Shown: piece by piece, positions 19,514 to 30,617 of the stretch
How positions within the stretch are numbered: the first letter of the stretch is position 1
Layout: each line of letters opens with the position of its first letter
Assembly: GCF_002097715.1 (NCBI RefSeq)
Contig: NZ_CP020737.1
Span: forward strand, 2,170,001-2,234,000
Source: Burkholderia ubonensis subsp. mesacidophila
GTDB lineage: Bacteria; Pseudomonadota; Gammaproteobacteria; Burkholderiales; Burkholderiaceae
Direction of reading: 5' to 3'
DNA length: 64,000 nt
Made by a program: the position numbers and the translations under genes
The notes under the pieces: generated by a model
Told to the model about the DNA's origin: nothing
The model's input: only the letters and a program-made list of their open reading frames with translations
Database searches by the model: none

Positions 19514-20293
19514 ATGATCCTGAAATCCCCCCGCCTGTGGGCCGCAGCGGCCGCTCTCGCAGCAGCGCCGGCCTTCGCCCAGAACATCGCCGTCGTCAAC
19601 GGCACGCCGATTCCGAAGTCGCGCGCCGACGCGATGGTCGCGCAGCTGGTCCAGCAAGGCCAGCCTGACAGCCCGCAGATGCAGCAGGCCGTGCGCCAGG
19701 AACTCGTGAACCGCGAAATCCTGATGCAGGAAGCCATTCGCCGCGGCATCCCGAACCGTCCGGACGTGAAGGCGCAAGTCGCCGTCGCGCAGCAGACCGT
19801 CGTGCTGCGCGCGCTGATCGAAGACTTCCTGAAGAAGAACCAGCCGACCGACACCGAAGTGAAGGCCCGCTATGACGAACTGGTGAAGGGCGTCGCGAAC
19901 CGCGAATACCACCTGCACCACATCCTCGTCGACAACGAGCAGCAGGCGAAGGACCTGATCGCGAAGATCAAGGCCGGCGCGAAGTTCGAGGACCTCGCGA
20001 AGCAATACTCGAAGGACCCGGGTTCGGGCAAGAACGGCGGCGATCTCGACTGGTCCGATCCGAAGGCGTACGTGCCGGAATTCGCGACCGCCGCGACGAA
20101 GCTGCAGAAAGGCCAGATGACCGACGAGCCGGTGAAGACCCAGTTCGGCTGGCACATCATCCGCGTCGACGACATCCGCGCCGTCGCGCCGCCCCCGTTC
20201 GACCAGGTCAAGGCGCAGATCGCGCAACAGATGGTCCAGCAGAAGCTGCAGGCGTTCGAGGAAGGCCTGCGGCAGCAGGCCAAGGTGCAGTAA
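19514..20293 (+). CDS. periplasmic parvulin-type peptidyl-prolyl isomerase
   Basis: A 259-residue exported PPIase. A signal peptide (WAAAAALAAAPAFA then QN) predicts release in the periplasm. A SurA-N-like helical segment with MQQAVRQELVNREILMQEA lies around residues 55-75, and a PpiC domain around residues 130-225 shows YHLHHILVDNEQQAKDLIAK, GGDLDWSDPKAYVPEFA and FGWHIIRVDDIR, the parvulin core. It resembles the PrsA/Cbf2-like single-parvulin group and likely assists outer-membrane or secreted protein folding. It follows bolA by nine bases and is closed by the terminator at 20315. Confidence 0.93.
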   Translation: MILKSPRLWAAAAALAAAPAFAQNIAVVNGTPIPKSRADAMVAQLVQQGQPDSPQMQQAVRQELVNREILMQEAIRRGIPNRPDVKAQVAVAQQTVVLRALIEDFLKKNQPTDTEVKARYDELVKGVANREYHLHHILVDNEQQAKDLIAKIKAGAKFEDLAKQYSKDPGSGKNGGDLDWSDPKAYVPEFATAATKLQKGQMTDEPVKTQFGWHIIRVDDIRAVAPPPFDQVKAQIAQQMVQQKLQAFEEGLRQQAKVQ

Positions 20294-20314
20294 CGCCACG
20301 CTGCGCCGCATACG

Positions 20315-20348
20315 AAAAAGCCGCTCCACGGAGCGGCTTTTTCTTTTT
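20315..20348 (+). terminator. Rho-independent terminator of the yciB-bolA-parvulin operon
   Basis: AAAAAGCCGCTCC, ACG loop, GAGCGGCTTTTTCTTTTT: 8-10 bp GC-rich stem followed by a long T-run. The A-tract on the other side makes it usable by the convergent GNAT gene as well. Confidence 0.93.
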
Positions 20349-20379
20349 GCCGGCAGGCGATTCGCGGATCGCCGTGCCG

Positions 20380-20913
20380 CTACGCATAGAACGACGCGTG
20401 ATACCGCACCTCGCCCGCCGGGCTCGGCGCCGCCGCATCGAACGGCAGCACCATCAGGTATTCCGGCGGCGCGTGCGGAAACACGAGGTCGCCTGCGGGC
20501 CCGAAGCCGAAGCGCGCGTAATAGGCGGGGTCGCCGAGCACGACGCAGCCGCGCGCGCCGAGCCGCCGCAGCGCATCGAGACCGGTGCGCACGAGCCCCG
20601 CGCCGACGCTTTGCCTTTGGCAGTCGGGCAGCACCGCGAGCGGCGCGAGCCCGTACCAGCCCGATTCACCGCCGTCGCCGATCGTCACCGGAGAAAACGC
20701 GACATGCCCGATGATGCGCTCGTCACGCTCCGCGACGAGCGACACGCCGAGGCAGCCGTCCGCACGCAGCGCGTCGACGATCCGCTGCTCGAACTGTCCG
20801 CGCTGCGGCGCGGCCGCGAACGCGGCGGCGATCACGCGGGCAATCGCCGCGACGTCGCTCGCGCGCTCGTCGCGCAGCGTGACGACGTCGACCGGCGCGT
20901 GCGGATCGAACAT
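20380..20913 (-). CDS. GNAT family N-acetyltransferase (YhbS-like)
   Basis: A 177-residue GNAT protein. The acetyl-CoA-binding stretch is LAPLAVLPDCQRQSVGAGLV, near residues 92-111, with QRQSVG as the pyrophosphate loop, and VVLGDPAYYARFGFGPA near residue 130 is the typical YhbS-family motif. Substrate unknown; relatives acetylate small amines or protein N-termini. The gene starts four bases after the purL stop on the same strand, so it is probably co-transcribed with purL, although no purine role is implied by its sequence. Confidence 0.87.
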   Translation of the reverse strand: MFDPHAPVDVVTLRDERASDVAAIARVIAAAFAAAPQRGQFEQRIVDALRADGCLGVSLVAERDERIIGHVAFSPVTIGDGGESGWYGLAPLAVLPDCQRQSVGAGLVRTGLDALRRLGARGCVVLGDPAYYARFGFGPAGDLVFPHAPPEYLMVLPFDAAAPSPAGEVRYHASFYA

Positions 20914-20917
20914 CGCG

Positions 20918-23900
20918 TCAGCCGATCCAGCGGCGCGCGTTGCGGAACACGCGCAGCCACGGGCTCGCCTCGCCCCAGCCTTCCGGGTGCCAGCTCATCG
21001 TGACCGTACGGTGCACGCGCTCCATGTGCGGCATCAGCACCGTGAAGCGGCCGTCGGCGGTCGTCACCGACGTGATGCCGGCGGGCGAGCCGTTCGGGTT
21101 GAACGGATAGCCCTCGGTCGCGTTGCCGCGATGGTCGACGTAGCGCATCGCGACCGCGACGCGATCGATGTCGCCCTGCTGCGAGAAGTCCGCATAGCCT
21201 TCGCCGTGCGCGACCGCGACCGGAATCCGCGAGCCTTCCATCCCCGCGAAGAAGATCGACGGCGACGACTGGACCTCGACGAACGAGAAGCGCGCCTCGA
21301 ACTGCTCGGATTTGTTGCGCGTGAACTTCGGCCACGCTTGCGCGCCCGGGATCATCGACGCGAGGCTCGACAGCATCTGGCAGCCGTTGCAGATGCCGAG
21401 CGCGAACGTGTCCTGCCGCGCGAAGAATGCCGAGAACATGTCGGCGAGGTTCGCGTTGAAGCGGATCGTCTTCGCCCAGCCCTCGCCCGCGCCCAGCACG
21501 TCGCCGTACGAGAAGCCGCCGCACGCGACCGCGCCCGTGAAGTCGGCAAGCGTCGCGCGGCCCGCGAGCAGGTCGCTCATGTGCACGTCGTGCGCGTCGA
21601 AGCCCGCGCGGTCGAACGCATACGCGGTTTCGAGGTGCGAGTTCACGCCCTGCTCGCGCAGGATCGCGACGCGCGGACGCGCGCCCGTCGCGATGTACGG
21701 CGCGGCGATGTCGTCGGCCGGCTCGAACGTCAGCACCGGCGAGATGCCCGGGTCGGCCGCGTCGAGCAGCGCATCGTATTCGGCGTCCGCGCAGGCCGGG
21801 TTGTCGCGCAGGCGCGCGATGCGCCAGCTCACCTCGCCCCACGCGCGATGCAGCTCGGCGCGCGGCGCGTCGTAGATCTTCTTCGCGTCGCGGAACACTT
21901 CGATCGCATCGCGCTCGTTGACCGAGCCGATCACGTGCGAGCACGCCGACAGCCCGAACTCGCGCAGCGCGCCGAGCACCGCGTCGCGGTCCGCCGAGCG
22001 CACCTGCACGACGGCGCCGAGCTCTTCCGAGAACAGCGCGCGCAGCGTGCGGTCCTCGCGACGGCCGCTGGTCTGCTTCGCCCAGTCCTTCGCGTCGCCG
22101 TAGTCGGATTCATGATTGGCGTCGAGCGTCAGCATGTCGACGTTCAGCGACACGCCCGCATGGCCCGCGAACGCCATTTCGCAGACCGTCGCCCACAGGC
22201 CGCCGTCCGAGCGGTCGTGGTAGGCGAGCAGCAAGCCCCGCGCATTCAGCGACTGGATCGCGTTGAAGAAGCGCTTCAGGTCTTCCGGATCGTCGACGTC
22301 CGGCGTCGCGTCGCCGACCTGCTGCGTGACCTGCGCGAAGATGCTGCCGGCCATCCGGTTCTTGCCGCGGCCGAGGTCGATCGAGATCAGCACGCTGTCG
22401 CCGGCGTCGGCGACGCGCTGCAGCTGCGGCGTCAGGTGGCGGCGCACGTCCTCGACCGGTGCGAACGCGGAGATGATCAGCGAGACCGGCGCGACCACTT
22501 CCTTCGCGACGCCCTGCTCGTCCCACTTCGTCTTCATCGACAGCGAGTCCTTGCCGACCGGGATGCCGATGCCGAGCGCCGGGCACAGCTCCATGCCGAT
22601 CGCCTTCACCGTGTCGAACAGCGCGGCGTCTTCGCCGGCGGTGCCGCACGCGGCCATCCAGTTCGCGGACAGCTTCAGCTTGTCGAGCGACGCGATCGGC
22701 GCGCTCGCGATGTTGGTGATCGCCTCGCCGACCGCCATGCGGCCCGACGCGGGCGCGTCGATCACGGCGAGCGGCGTGCGCTCGGCCATCGTCATCGCCT
22801 CGCCCTTGAAGCCCGCGTAGTCGAGCGCCGTCACCGCGCAGTCGGCCACCGGCACCTGCCACGGGCCGACCATCTGGTCGCGCACCGACGTGCCGCCGAC
22901 CGAGCGGTCGCCGATCGTGATCAGGAACGACTTGCTCGCGACCGTCGGGTGCTTCAGCACGTCGACGGCGACCTGCGCGAGCGAGATGCCCGTGACGTCG
23001 ACCGGCGCGCGCTCGGTGCTCACGCGCGTGACGTCGCGGTGCATGCGCGGCGGCTTGCCGAGCAGCACTTCCATCGGCATGTCGACCGGGTATTCGTCAG
23101 CGCCCGTCGCCTGGTCGTCGACGAGCCGCAGCTGGCGCTCGTCCGTCGCGACGCCGACCACCGAGAACGGGCAGCGCTCGCGCGCGCAGATCGCCTCGAA
23201 GCGCGGCAGGTCGGACGGCGCGATCGCCAGCACGTAGCGTTCCTGCGCCTCGTTCGACCAGATTTCGCGCGGCGACAGGCCCGACTCCTCGAGCGCGACC
23301 TTGCGCAGCTCGAAGCGCGCGCCCTTGCCCGCGCCGTCGACGATCTCGGGGAACGCGTTCGACAGGCCGCCCGCGCCGACGTCGTGAATGCTCAGGATCG
23401 GGTTCTCGTCGCCGAGCTGCCAGCAGCCGTTGATCACTTCCTGCGCGCGGCGCTCGATTTCCGGGTTGCCGCGCTGCACCGAGTCGAAGTCGAGCTCGGC
23501 CGTGTTCGCGCCGGTCGCCATCGAGCTCGCCGCGCCGCCGCCCATGCCGATCCGCATGCCGGGGCCGCCGATCTGGATCAGCAGCGAGCCTGCCGGCACA
23601 TCGTGCTTGTGCGTGTGCGCGTCGGAGATGTTGCCGAGGCCGCCCGCGATCATGATCGGCTTGTGATAGCCGCGCACCTGGCCGCCGACGTTCTGCTCGT
23701 ACACGCGGAAGTAGCCGCCGAGGTTCGGGCGGCCGAATTCGTTGTTGAACGCGGCGCCGCCGAGCGGGCCGTCGATCATGATCTGCAGCGGCGACGCGAT
23801 GCGGTCCGGGCGGCCGTACGGGCCGTGCTGCTCGTTCGGGTTGCGCTCGGCGACCGGCTGCGCGGCGTCGCGTGCGTTTTCCCACGTCTGGCGCGCGTCG

Positions 23901-24982
23901 GGCAGATCGAGGTTCGACACCGTGAAGCCCGTCAGGCCCGCCTTCGGACGTGCGCCGCGGCCCGTGGCGCCTTCGTCGCGGATCTCGCCGCCCGCGCCGG
24001 TCGCCGCGCCCGGGAACGGCGAGATCGCCGTCGGGTGGTTATGCGTCTCGACCTTCATCAGCGTGTGCGTGAGCTCGGTGTGGCGGCCGTAGCGCTCGCC
24101 CGGCTCGCCGGCCGCACCCGCGCCGCGCGGGAACCAGCGCTCCGCTTGCGCGCCCACCATGATCGACGAGTTGTCCGAATACGCGACGATCGTGCCTTGC
24201 GGGCTCAGCTTCTCGGTGTTGCGGATCATCGCGAACAGCGACATGTCCTGCGCGTCGCCGTCGATCGTCCACTGCGCGTTGAAGATCTTGTGGCGGCAGT
24301 GCTCGCTGTTCGCCTGCGCGAACATCATCAGCTCGACGTCGGTCGGGTTGCGCTCGAGCTTGCGAAACGCGTCGACCAGGTAGTCGATCTCGTCGTCGGC
24401 GAGTGCGAGGCCCAGCTCGACGTTCGCGCGCTCGAGCGCGCCGCGGCCCTGCGCGAGCACGTCGACGGTCGCGAGCGGCTTGGCCGGCAGCTCGTCGAAC
24501 AGGTGCTTCGCGTCGTCGCGCGACGCGACCGCGCTTTCGGTCATCCGGTCGTGCAGCGCGGCCGCGACCGCGGCGCGCGCGTCGTCGGACAGCGCCTTCT
24601 TGCCGCCGAGCAGGCCCGACTTCAGCGTGACCGTGTACTCGACGCCGCGCTCGATGCGGCGCACGTGCGTGAGGCCGCAGTGCTGCGCGATGTCGGTCGC
24701 CTTGCTCGCCCATGGCGAGACCGTGCCGAAGCGCGGCAGCACGACGAAGGTCTCGACCGCGCCCTTCTCGGCCGCCGGCTCGAACGGCGCGCCGTAGTGC
24801 ATCAGCGCGTCGATGCGTGCGCTGTCATCGGCCGACAGCGGCTCGCCGGCATTGACGAAGTGCAGGTACTGGCCGCGCACCGCGACGATGTTGGCGTCGA
24901 TTTGCCTGAGCGTGTCGAGCAGACGGGTTTGACGGAAATCGGAGAGGGCCGAAGCGCCGGGAAAACACGAGAAGTGAGCCAT
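20918..24982 (-). CDS. purL: phosphoribosylformylglycinamidine synthase
   Basis: Large single-chain PurL that converts FGAR to FGAM with glutamine and ATP in de novo purine synthesis. The 1354-residue length fits the gamma/beta-proteobacterial form. The N-terminal PurS-like region starts at [17 protein letters not shown]. The synthetase core shows [23 protein letters not shown] sequence (here [18 protein letters not shown]) and [16 protein letters not shown]. The glutaminase domain at the C-terminus has [18 protein letters not shown], the nucleophile in [13 protein letters not shown] near residue 1197, and [12 protein letters not shown] with the catalytic histidine. The ATG at 24982 gives the standard N-terminus; an upstream start at 25069 would cover the promoter. 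Confidence 0.97.
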   Translation of the reverse strand: MAHFSCFPGASALSDFRQTRLLDTLRQIDANIVAVRGQYLHFVNAGEPLSADDSARIDALMHYGAPFEPAAEKGAVETFVVLPRFGTVSPWASKATDIAQHCGLTHVRRIERGVEYTVTLKSGLLGGKKALSDDARAAVAAALHDRMTESAVASRDDAKHLFDELPAKPLATVDVLAQGRGALERANVELGLALADDEIDYLVDAFRKLERNPTDVELMMFAQANSEHCRHKIFNAQWTIDGDAQDMSLFAMIRNTEKLSPQGTIVAYSDNSSIMVGAQAERWFPRGAGAAGEPGERYGRHTELTHTLMKVETHNHPTAISPFPGAATGAGGEIRDEGATGRGARPKAGLTGFTVSNLDLPDARQTWENARDAAQPVAERNPNEQHGPYGRPDRIASPLQIMIDGPLGGAAFNNEFGRPNLGGYFRVYEQNVGGQVRGYHKPIMIAGGLGNISDAHTHKHDVPAGSLLIQIGGPGMRIGMGGGAASSMATGANTAELDFDSVQRGNPEIERRAQEVINGCWQLGDENPILSIHDVGAGGLSNAFPEIVDGAGKGARFELRKVALEESGLSPREIWSNEAQERYVLAIAPSDLPRFEAICARERCPFSVVGVATDERQLRLVDDQATGADEYPVDMPMEVLLGKPPRMHRDVTRVSTERAPVDVTGISLAQVAVDVLKHPTVASKSFLITIGDRSVGGTSVRDQMVGPWQVPVADCAVTALDYAGFKGEAMTMAERTPLAVIDAPASGRMAVGEAITNIASAPIASLDKLKLSANWMAACGTAGEDAALFDTVKAIGMELCPALGIGIPVGKDSLSMKTKWDEQGVAKEVVAPVSLIISAFAPVEDVRRHLTPQLQRVADAGDSVLISIDLGRGKNRMAGSIFAQVTQQVGDATPDVDDPEDLKRFFNAIQSLNARGLLLAYHDRSDGGLWATVCEMAFAGHAGVSLNVDMLTLDANHESDYGDAKDWAKQTSGRREDRTLRALFSEELGAVVQVRSADRDAVLGALREFGLSACSHVIGSVNERDAIEVFRDAKKIYDAPRAELHRAWGEVSWRIARLRDNPACADAEYDALLDAADPGISPVLTFEPADDIAAPYIATGARPRVAILREQGVNSHLETAYAFDRAGFDAHDVHMSDLLAGRATLADFTGAVACGGFSYGDVLGAGEGWAKTIRFNANLADMFSAFFARQDTFALGICNGCQMLSSLASMIPGAQAWPKFTRNKSEQFEARFSFVEVQSSPSIFFAGMEGSRIPVAVAHGEGYADFSQQGDIDRVAVAMRYVDHRGNATEGYPFNPNGSPAGITSVTTADGRFTVLMPHMERVHRTVTMSWHPEGWGEASPWLRVFRNARRWIG

Positions 24983-25043
24983 GGGCTGGACTGACGTCGA
25001 TGAGTCGCGCAAGGTGGCGACGTGGGGCGAAAGGAAGGCCGTA

Positions 25044-25070
25044 ATTATACCCGGAAGTCGGGCGCCCAAA
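25044..25070 (-). promoter_or_regulatory. probable purL promoter
   Basis: A perfect TATAAT lies on the minus strand (25049-25044), 62 bases upstream of the purL start, with a weak TTTGGG at 25070-25065 (15-base spacer). I see no purine riboswitch or clear PurR palindrome in the gap. Confidence 0.45.
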
Positions 25071-25223
25071 CCCGTCCGCGGCGCGCGCCGGGCATGCGCG
25101 AACCGGTCCCGGGCCGCCGCGCCGGCGGTTTGGCGCTATCATTGCCGGTTCACCGGGCCCTGCGGCCCGTCACGCGAATCACCCACCGGGCGGCCGGACG
25201 GCCGTCCGTCATCGAAGCAATCC

Positions 25224-26528
25224 ATGGATGTCATCGTCATCGGCGGCGGAATCAGCGGCGTCGCCACCGCCTACCAGCTGCGCGCGGCCGGCCATCGCGT
25301 GTGCGTGGTCGAACGCCACGCGACCGTCGCGCAAGGCGCGACCTACGGCGATGGCGGCACGCTGCTGCCGAGCCCGCTCGACGTCTGGTTCGGGCCGACC
25401 TTCATGCGCCAGCGCCAGCCGCGCGACAGCGGCATCGTCTACAAGCCGGGGCTGAACGGCGGCGTGCGCCGCTTCGTGAAGCAGCTCGGCGCGCTGCGCG
25501 AGCCCGACGCGTTCGCCACCCAGTACGCGCGGCTGCGCCCGCTGGTCGACGCGTCGCGCGACGCGATCGCCGACATCGAGGCCCGCTTCGATCTCGACTT
25601 CGAACAGCGGACCGGCGTGCTGCACGTCGTGCGCGACGCAGGCGACTGGGACGCCGCGCAGCCCGCGCTCGAGCTGCTGCGCTCGCTCGACCTGTCGCAC
25701 CGCGTGCTGACGGCCGCCGAATGCGCGGCGCTCGAGCCGTCGGTGCCCGCCGAGCCCGGCTTCGCCGGCGGCGTGCTGCTCGAGACCGAGCGCACCGCGA
25801 ACTGCCCGCTGTTCACGAAGCTGGTCAAGCAGGTGCTCGACGAGCACGGCGTGCAGTTCCGCTTCGGCGCCGAGGTTGCCGCCATCCGCGCGGACGCCGG
25901 CCGCGCCGCGGTCGAACTCGCGCCGCCGGGCGGCGACCGGCGCGCGCCGAAGGCGCGCGAGGTCGACGTGATTTCCGCCGACGCGATCGTGGTCGCCGCC
26001 GGCGCGAGCAGCGTCGCGCTGCTCGAGCGGCTCGGCATGCGCGTGCCGCTGCATCCGATGCGCGTCCACACGTTGACCGCGCCGGTCGCCTACGTCGAGC
26101 ACGCGCCGCACCTGGCCGTCGTCGATTCGATCAAGCGCATCTCGATGACCCGCACCCACCAGCGGCTTCGCATCGGTGGCGGCGCGGTGCTGCAGAGCCT
26201 GCAGGACACCGCGCGGCCGCTCGCCGAGCCGTTGTCGGAGGCCGCGCTCGCGCTGCTCGGCCAGGCCGTCCACGACTGGGTGCCCGGCGCCGCGAAGATC
26301 TCCGCGGCGCTGTCGTGGCAAGGCACGCAGCTGCTGTCGCCGGACGGCCTGCCGGTCGTCGGTCCGACCCCGCATCCGCGCGTGTTCGCCAATTTCGGGC
26401 ACGGGCCGTCCGGTTGGGGGCTCGCATGCGGGTCTGCTAAAGTGGTGGCGGATTACCTCGGCGGCGATACGCAGCACTGGCCCGCCGACACGCTCGCCGC
26501 GCTGCGCGCCGAGCGCTTCTCGCACTGA
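25224..26528 (+). CDS. FAD-dependent oxidoreductase, D-amino-acid dehydrogenase (DadA) family
   Basis: A 434-residue DAO-family flavoprotein, probably deaminating a D-amino acid or related amine. The ADP-binding fold is at the very N-terminus (VIVIGGGISGVATAYQLRAAG) followed by VVERH. The middle carries GDGGTLLPSPLD, DFEQRTGVLHV and VPAEPGFAGGVLLETERTANC, and the C-terminus has the DAO/DadA motif PDGLPVVGPTPHPRVFANFG then HGPSGWGLACGSAKVVADYL. The arrangement matches DadA-like proteins, but there is no alanine racemase nearby as in classical dad operons, so the substrate is open. The nnr gene follows 44 bases later. Confidence 0.88.
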   Translation: MDVIVIGGGISGVATAYQLRAAGHRVCVVERHATVAQGATYGDGGTLLPSPLDVWFGPTFMRQRQPRDSGIVYKPGLNGGVRRFVKQLGALREPDAFATQYARLRPLVDASRDAIADIEARFDLDFEQRTGVLHVVRDAGDWDAAQPALELLRSLDLSHRVLTAAECAALEPSVPAEPGFAGGVLLETERTANCPLFTKLVKQVLDEHGVQFRFGAEVAAIRADAGRAAVELAPPGGDRRAPKAREVDVISADAIVVAAGASSVALLERLGMRVPLHPMRVHTLTAPVAYVEHAPHLAVVDSIKRISMTRTHQRLRIGGGAVLQSLQDTARPLAEPLSEAALALLGQAVHDWVPGAAKISAALSWQGTQLLSPDGLPVVGPTPHPRVFANFGHGPSGWGLACGSAKVVADYLGGDTQHWPADTLAALRAERFSH

Positions 26529-26572
26529 CCGGCCGCGCGGGCTCGCCCGGCGGCGCCGACCCTCCTGCCGCC

Positions 26573-28129
26573 ATGACGCTCGCCCGCCCGCTTGCCCACC
26601 CGCTTCCCGCCCCTGAACCGATCGCGCTGCTGCGCGTCGCCGACCTGCGCGCCGCCGAAACCGCCGCGGCCGCGGCGCTGCCGCCGCACACGCTGATGGC
26701 GCGCGCCGGCGCCGCCGCCGCGCGCTGGCTGTCGGAACGCCTGGGCGGCGACGCCCGCCCCGTCGGGTTCGCGGTCGGCCCCGGCAACAACGGCGGCGAC
26801 GCGCTCGTCGCGGCGGCGGAACTGCAGCGGCTCGGCGTCGCGACGCACGCGTGGATGCCCGTCGCGGTGAAGCCCGACGACGCGCAATGGGCGCTCGGCG
26901 TCGCGCGCGCCGCTGGCGTGCCGGTCTCGGCCGAGCCGCCCGACTCGCTCGACGGCTACGCGTGGGTCGTCGACGGCCTGTTCGGCATCGGTCTCGGCCG
27001 TGCGCTCGACGGCGCGTTCGCGGACCTCGCCGAGCGCATCGCCGCGCGCGCCCGCGCCGTCGGCTGCGTGCTCGCACTCGACGTGCCGAGCGGGCTCGAC
27101 AGCGACACCGGCCGGATCGTCGGCGCGGGCGCCGCTGTCGCCGCGACGCATACGCTGACCTTCATCGGCGCGAAGCCGGGCCTCTACATGGGCGACGGCC
27201 GCGACCTCGCCGGCGAGATCGCCGTCGCGTCGCTCGACGTTCCGCCGCCGGCCGCGCCCGCGGTGACGCTGAATGCCCCCGCGCAGTTCGCCGCCGCGCT
27301 GCCCGCGCGCGCGTTCGCGTCGCACAAGGGCACCTTCGGCAGCCTGGCCGTGATCGGCGGCGACACCGGCATGTGCGGCGCACCGGTCCTCGCCGCGCGC
27401 GCCGCGCTGTTCGCCGGCGCGGGCAAGGTGCACGTCGGTTTCCTCGGCGCCGGCGCGCCGCCTTATGACCCACCGTTTCCCGAACTGATGCTGCATCCTG
27501 CCGACGCGCTGGATCTCGACGCGATGACCGCGGTCGCGGCCGGCTGCGGCCTCGGCACGCGCGTAGCCGCGGCGACGCTCGTGCGCGACGTGCTGGCGCA
27601 CGACGCGCCCACGCTGCTCGACGCCGACGCGCTGAACCTGGTCGCCGCGCACCCCGATCTCGCGGCAGCGGTCGCGGCGCGCGGCGCGCACGGCCGCGCG
27701 TGCGTCCTGACCCCGCATCCGCTCGAGGCGGCCCGGCTGCTCGGCTGCGACACCGCGGCCGTGCAGCGCGACCGCCTCGACGCCGCGCACGCGCTCGCCG
27801 CGCGCTTCGCGAGCGTCGTCGTGCTGAAGGGCGCCGGCACCGTGATCGCCGCGCCCGACGGCCGCCTGACGGTCAATCCGACCGGCAACGCGGCGCTCGC
27901 GACGGGCGGCACCGGCGACGTGCTCGGCGGCCTGATCGGCGCCCTGCTCGCGCAGCGCGTCGCCCCGTACGCGGCCGCGCTCGCGGGCGTCTACCTGCAC
28001 GGCCTCGCGGCCGACACGCTGGTCGCGAACGGCACGGGCCCGGCCGGCCTGACGGCGGGCGAACTCGCGCCGGCGGTGCGCGCGCTGATCAATCGCCTTT
28101 TTTACCCGTCGACGCGCGCGGACACATAA
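26573..28129 (+). CDS. nnr: bifunctional NAD(P)H-hydrate epimerase / ADP-dependent dehydratase
   Basis: Repairs hydrated NAD(P)H (NADHX/NADPHX): the N-terminal domain epimerises and the C-terminal kinase-fold domain dehydrates with ADP. The 518-residue product begins after a proline-rich start with [20 protein letters not shown], then [16 protein letters not shown] near residues 64-79 and [16 protein letters not shown] near residues 133-148 (YjeF_N). The C-terminal half shows [36 protein letters not shown] and [19 protein letters not shown] with the nucleotide-binding [13 protein letters not shown] motif. Same fused architecture as E. coli YjeF. Confidence 0.94.
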   Translation: MTLARPLAHPLPAPEPIALLRVADLRAAETAAAAALPPHTLMARAGAAAARWLSERLGGDARPVGFAVGPGNNGGDALVAAAELQRLGVATHAWMPVAVKPDDAQWALGVARAAGVPVSAEPPDSLDGYAWVVDGLFGIGLGRALDGAFADLAERIAARARAVGCVLALDVPSGLDSDTGRIVGAGAAVAATHTLTFIGAKPGLYMGDGRDLAGEIAVASLDVPPPAAPAVTLNAPAQFAAALPARAFASHKGTFGSLAVIGGDTGMCGAPVLAARAALFAGAGKVHVGFLGAGAPPYDPPFPELMLHPADALDLDAMTAVAAGCGLGTRVAAATLVRDVLAHDAPTLLDADALNLVAAHPDLAAAVAARGAHGRACVLTPHPLEAARLLGCDTAAVQRDRLDAAHALAARFASVVVLKGAGTVIAAPDGRLTVNPTGNAALATGGTGDVLGGLIGALLAQRVAPYAAALAGVYLHGLAADTLVANGTGPAGLTAGELAPAVRALINRLFYPSTRADT

Positions 28130-28238
28130 CGCCGCTATACTGAGTCCCCCGCCGCACGGCGGGCCCTTCGTCCGCCGGCGGTCCGCTTCCGACGCGCCGG
28201 CGCGGCCTTCCTCCGATTCACGCCTCACACGAACCGCC

Positions 28239-29861
28239 ATGACGCTGAAATCGTTCCCCGCCTGGACTGCCCTGCAAAGCCACTTCGAACAAATCCGCAA
28301 CGCCCGGTTGCGCGACTGGTTCGCCCCGGAAAACGATCCCGCGCCTACCCGCGCCGAGCGCTTCACGCTCTCGGGCGGCGGCCTTGCCGCCGACTTCTCG
28401 AAGAACCGCATCACCGACGAAACCGTGCGCCTGCTTGCGCAGCTCGCGCGCGACGCCGGCGTGGAGGCGCGCCGCGATGCGATGTTCGCGGGCGACATCG
28501 TCAACCCGACCGAAGGACGCGCGGCGCTGCATACGGCGCTGCGCGCGACCGATCCGCACGCGCCGTTCCACGCGCAGGTCAGCGCCGAGCGCGCGAAGAT
28601 GGCGACGTTCGCGCGCGCGGTGCGCAGCGGCGCGTGGACCGGCCACACCGGCAAGCGCATCCGCCACGTGATCAACATCGGCATCGGCGGCTCGGACCTC
28701 GGCCCGAAGATGGTCGTGCACGCGCTGCACCACGTCGCGATGCCCGAGATCTCGACCCACTTCGTGTCGAACGTCGACGGCGCCGATCTCGCGCGCGTGC
28801 TCGAGCAGGTCGATCCGGAAGAGACGCTCGCGATCATCGTGTCGAAGACCTTCACGACGCTCGAGACGATGACGAACGCGCGCTCGCTGCGCGACTGGTT
28901 CGTCGCGAAGGGCTGCCCGGAGGATGCGCTGTCGAAGCACTTCGTCGGCGTGTCGGCGAACCCGGCCGAAGTCGTCCGGTTCGGCATCGCCGAGAACAAC
29001 GTGTTCGAGATGTGGGATTGGGTCGGCGGCCGCTACTCGCTGTGGTCGGCGGTCGGGCTGTCGATCATGATCGCGATCGGCCCGGAACAGTTCGACGAGC
29101 TGCTCGCCGGCGCGAACGACATGGACCGCCATTTCCGCGACGCGCCGCTCGAGCGCAACCTGCCGGTGCTGCTCGGGATGATCGGCATCTGGTATCGCAA
29201 CTTCTTCGGCTCGCAGAGCTATCTCGTCGCGCCGTATTCCGAAGCGCTGCATTTCCTGCCGTCATACCTGCAGCAGCTCGAGATGGAGAGCAACGGCAAG
29301 TCCGCGCGTCTCGACGGCACGTTCGTCGACTACCCGACGTCCGCCGTGACCTGGGGCGAGCCGGGCACCAACGGCCAGCACGCGTTCTTCCAGATGCTGC
29401 ACCAGGGGCCGACGATCGTGCCGATCGACTTCGTCGCGGTGCTGACGCCCGAGCATCCGCTCGCGAGCCATCATCCGAAGCTGCTCGCGAACTGCTTCGC
29501 GCAGAGCGAGGCGCTGATGCTCGGCCGCACGCTCGACGAAGCGCGCAAGGTCGCCGGACCCGGCAACGAGGCGCTCGCGCCGCACCTGACGTTCCCCGGC
29601 AACCGCCCGACGACGACGCTGCTCGTCGACGCGCTGACGCCCCGCTCGCTCGGCGCACTGATCGCGCTCTACGAGCACAAGGTGCTGGTGCAGGCGTCGG
29701 TGTGGCAGATCAATCCGTTCGACCAGTGGGGCGTCGAACTCGGCAAGATCCTCGGCAAGGTGGTCGAGGCCGACCTGGCCGCCGAGGCAGTCGATCCGGC
29801 GAAGCACGATTCGTCGACCACCGCGCTGATCGCCCGCGCGCGCGCCGCGCTCAAGCACTGA
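28239..29861 (+). CDS. pgi: glucose-6-phosphate isomerase
   Basis: Interconverts glucose-6-phosphate and fructose-6-phosphate. The 540-residue product has the PGI motifs [15 protein letters not shown] near residues 146-160, [13 protein letters not shown] near residues 205-217, [14 protein letters not shown] near residues 263-276, [15 protein letters not shown] near residues 375-390 with the catalytic residues, and [15 protein letters not shown] near the C-terminus. In Burkholderia, which uses mainly the Entner-Doudoroff route, it is thought to work gluconeogenically (family knowledge, not seen here). A TATACT at 28136-28141 could be its -10 but has no good -35. Confidence 0.97.
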   Translation: MTLKSFPAWTALQSHFEQIRNARLRDWFAPENDPAPTRAERFTLSGGGLAADFSKNRITDETVRLLAQLARDAGVEARRDAMFAGDIVNPTEGRAALHTALRATDPHAPFHAQVSAERAKMATFARAVRSGAWTGHTGKRIRHVINIGIGGSDLGPKMVVHALHHVAMPEISTHFVSNVDGADLARVLEQVDPEETLAIIVSKTFTTLETMTNARSLRDWFVAKGCPEDALSKHFVGVSANPAEVVRFGIAENNVFEMWDWVGGRYSLWSAVGLSIMIAIGPEQFDELLAGANDMDRHFRDAPLERNLPVLLGMIGIWYRNFFGSQSYLVAPYSEALHFLPSYLQQLEMESNGKSARLDGTFVDYPTSAVTWGEPGTNGQHAFFQMLHQGPTIVPIDFVAVLTPEHPLASHHPKLLANCFAQSEALMLGRTLDEARKVAGPGNEALAPHLTFPGNRPTTTLLVDALTPRSLGALIALYEHKVLVQASVWQINPFDQWGVELGKILGKVVEADLAAEAVDPAKHDSSTTALIARARAALKH

Positions 29862-29867
29862 CGCGCA

Positions 29868-29891
29868 CCGGCCGCGCGCATGCGCGGCCGG
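29868..29891. terminator. hairpin between convergent pgi and ABC gene
   Basis: CCGGCCGCGC, GCAT loop, GCGCGGCCGG: a perfect 10-bp stem directly after the pgi stop and 13 bases from the stop of the convergent ABC gene. No T-run on either strand. Confidence 0.45.
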
Positions 29892-29903
29892 ACCATCGAT
29901 CCG

Positions 29904-30617
29904 TCAGGCGCCCCGCTGCGCCGCGCGCGGCGCCACGATCCGCCCCGCGTCGAGCGTCACTGTCGTCGCACAGCGGCGCGCGAGTTCCGGATCGTGCGTG
30001 ACAAGCACGAGTGTCGAGCCGTGCGTGCGATTGAGTTCGAACATCAGGTCGATGACCGCGTGACCGGTCGCCGCATCGAGGCTGCCGGTCGGCTCGTCGG
30101 CGAACAGGATCGACGGGCGGGTGACGAACGCGCGCGCGAGCGCGACGCGCTGTTGCTCGCCGCCGGACAGCAGCTTCGGATAGTGCGTCGTGCGTTCGCC
30201 GAGCCCGACCTGCACGAGCAGCGCCCGCGCACGGTCGGCCGCGTCACGCGCGCTGACGCCGCCTTGCAGCTCGAGCGGCAGCATCACGTTTTCGAGCGCG
30301 GTCAGATGCGGCATCAACTGGAACGACTGGAACACGAACCCGACTGCGCCATTGCGCAATGCCGCGCGTGCATCCTCGTCGAGCTGGTCGAGCGGCTGGC
30401 CGAGCAGGCGAACCGTGCCGCTCGTCGCGCTGTCCAACCCCGCGAGCAGGCCGAGCAGCGTCGATTTGCCGGACCCCGACGCGCCGACGATCGCGAGGCT
30501 GCTGCCGGAGCGCACCGTGAGATCGATGCCGTCGAGGATCGTCAGTTCGCCCGTCGCATCGGCGACACGCTTGCATACGTGATGGACTTCGATGATCGGA
30601 TCGCTAATCTTGAGCAT
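29904..30617 (-). CDS. ABC transporter ATP-binding protein (YbbA/LolD type)
   Basis: A 237-residue ATPase subunit of the MacB/LolD class. Walker A ([18 protein letters not shown]) is near residues 40-57, the Q-loop [21 protein letters not shown] follows (here split [12 protein letters not shown]), the signature [16 protein letters not shown] is near residue 148, Walker [13 protein letters not shown] near residue 168 and the H-loop [10 protein letters not shown] near residue 200. Its head-to-head pairing with tesA is the same as ybbA-tesA in E. coli, supporting a YbbA assignment. The permease (YbbP-like) is not in this window. The start ATG overlaps the tesA start by two bases (CATG). Confidence 0.9.
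   Translation of the reverse strand: MLKISDPIIEVHHVCKRVADATGELTILDGIDLTVRSGSSLAIVGASGSGKSTLLGLLAGLDSATSGTVRLLGQPLDQLDEDARAALRNGAVGFVFQSFQLMPHLTALENVMLPLELQGGVSARDAADRARALLVQVGLGERTTHYPKLLSGGEQQRVALARAFVTRPSILFADEPTGSLDAATGHAVIDLMFELNRTHGSTLVLVTHDPELARRCATTVTLDAGRIVAPRAAQRGA

Noticed and set aside
20585..24994. A 1469-codon open frame on the plus strand opposite purL
   Set aside because: It mirrors purL almost exactly, is rich in Arg, Val and His as expected of antisense frames in high-GC DNA, and shows no domain motif. Similar long mirror frames opposite lon (34271-36688), mfd/argE (59562-63944) and the acyl-CoA ligase were rejected for the same reason.
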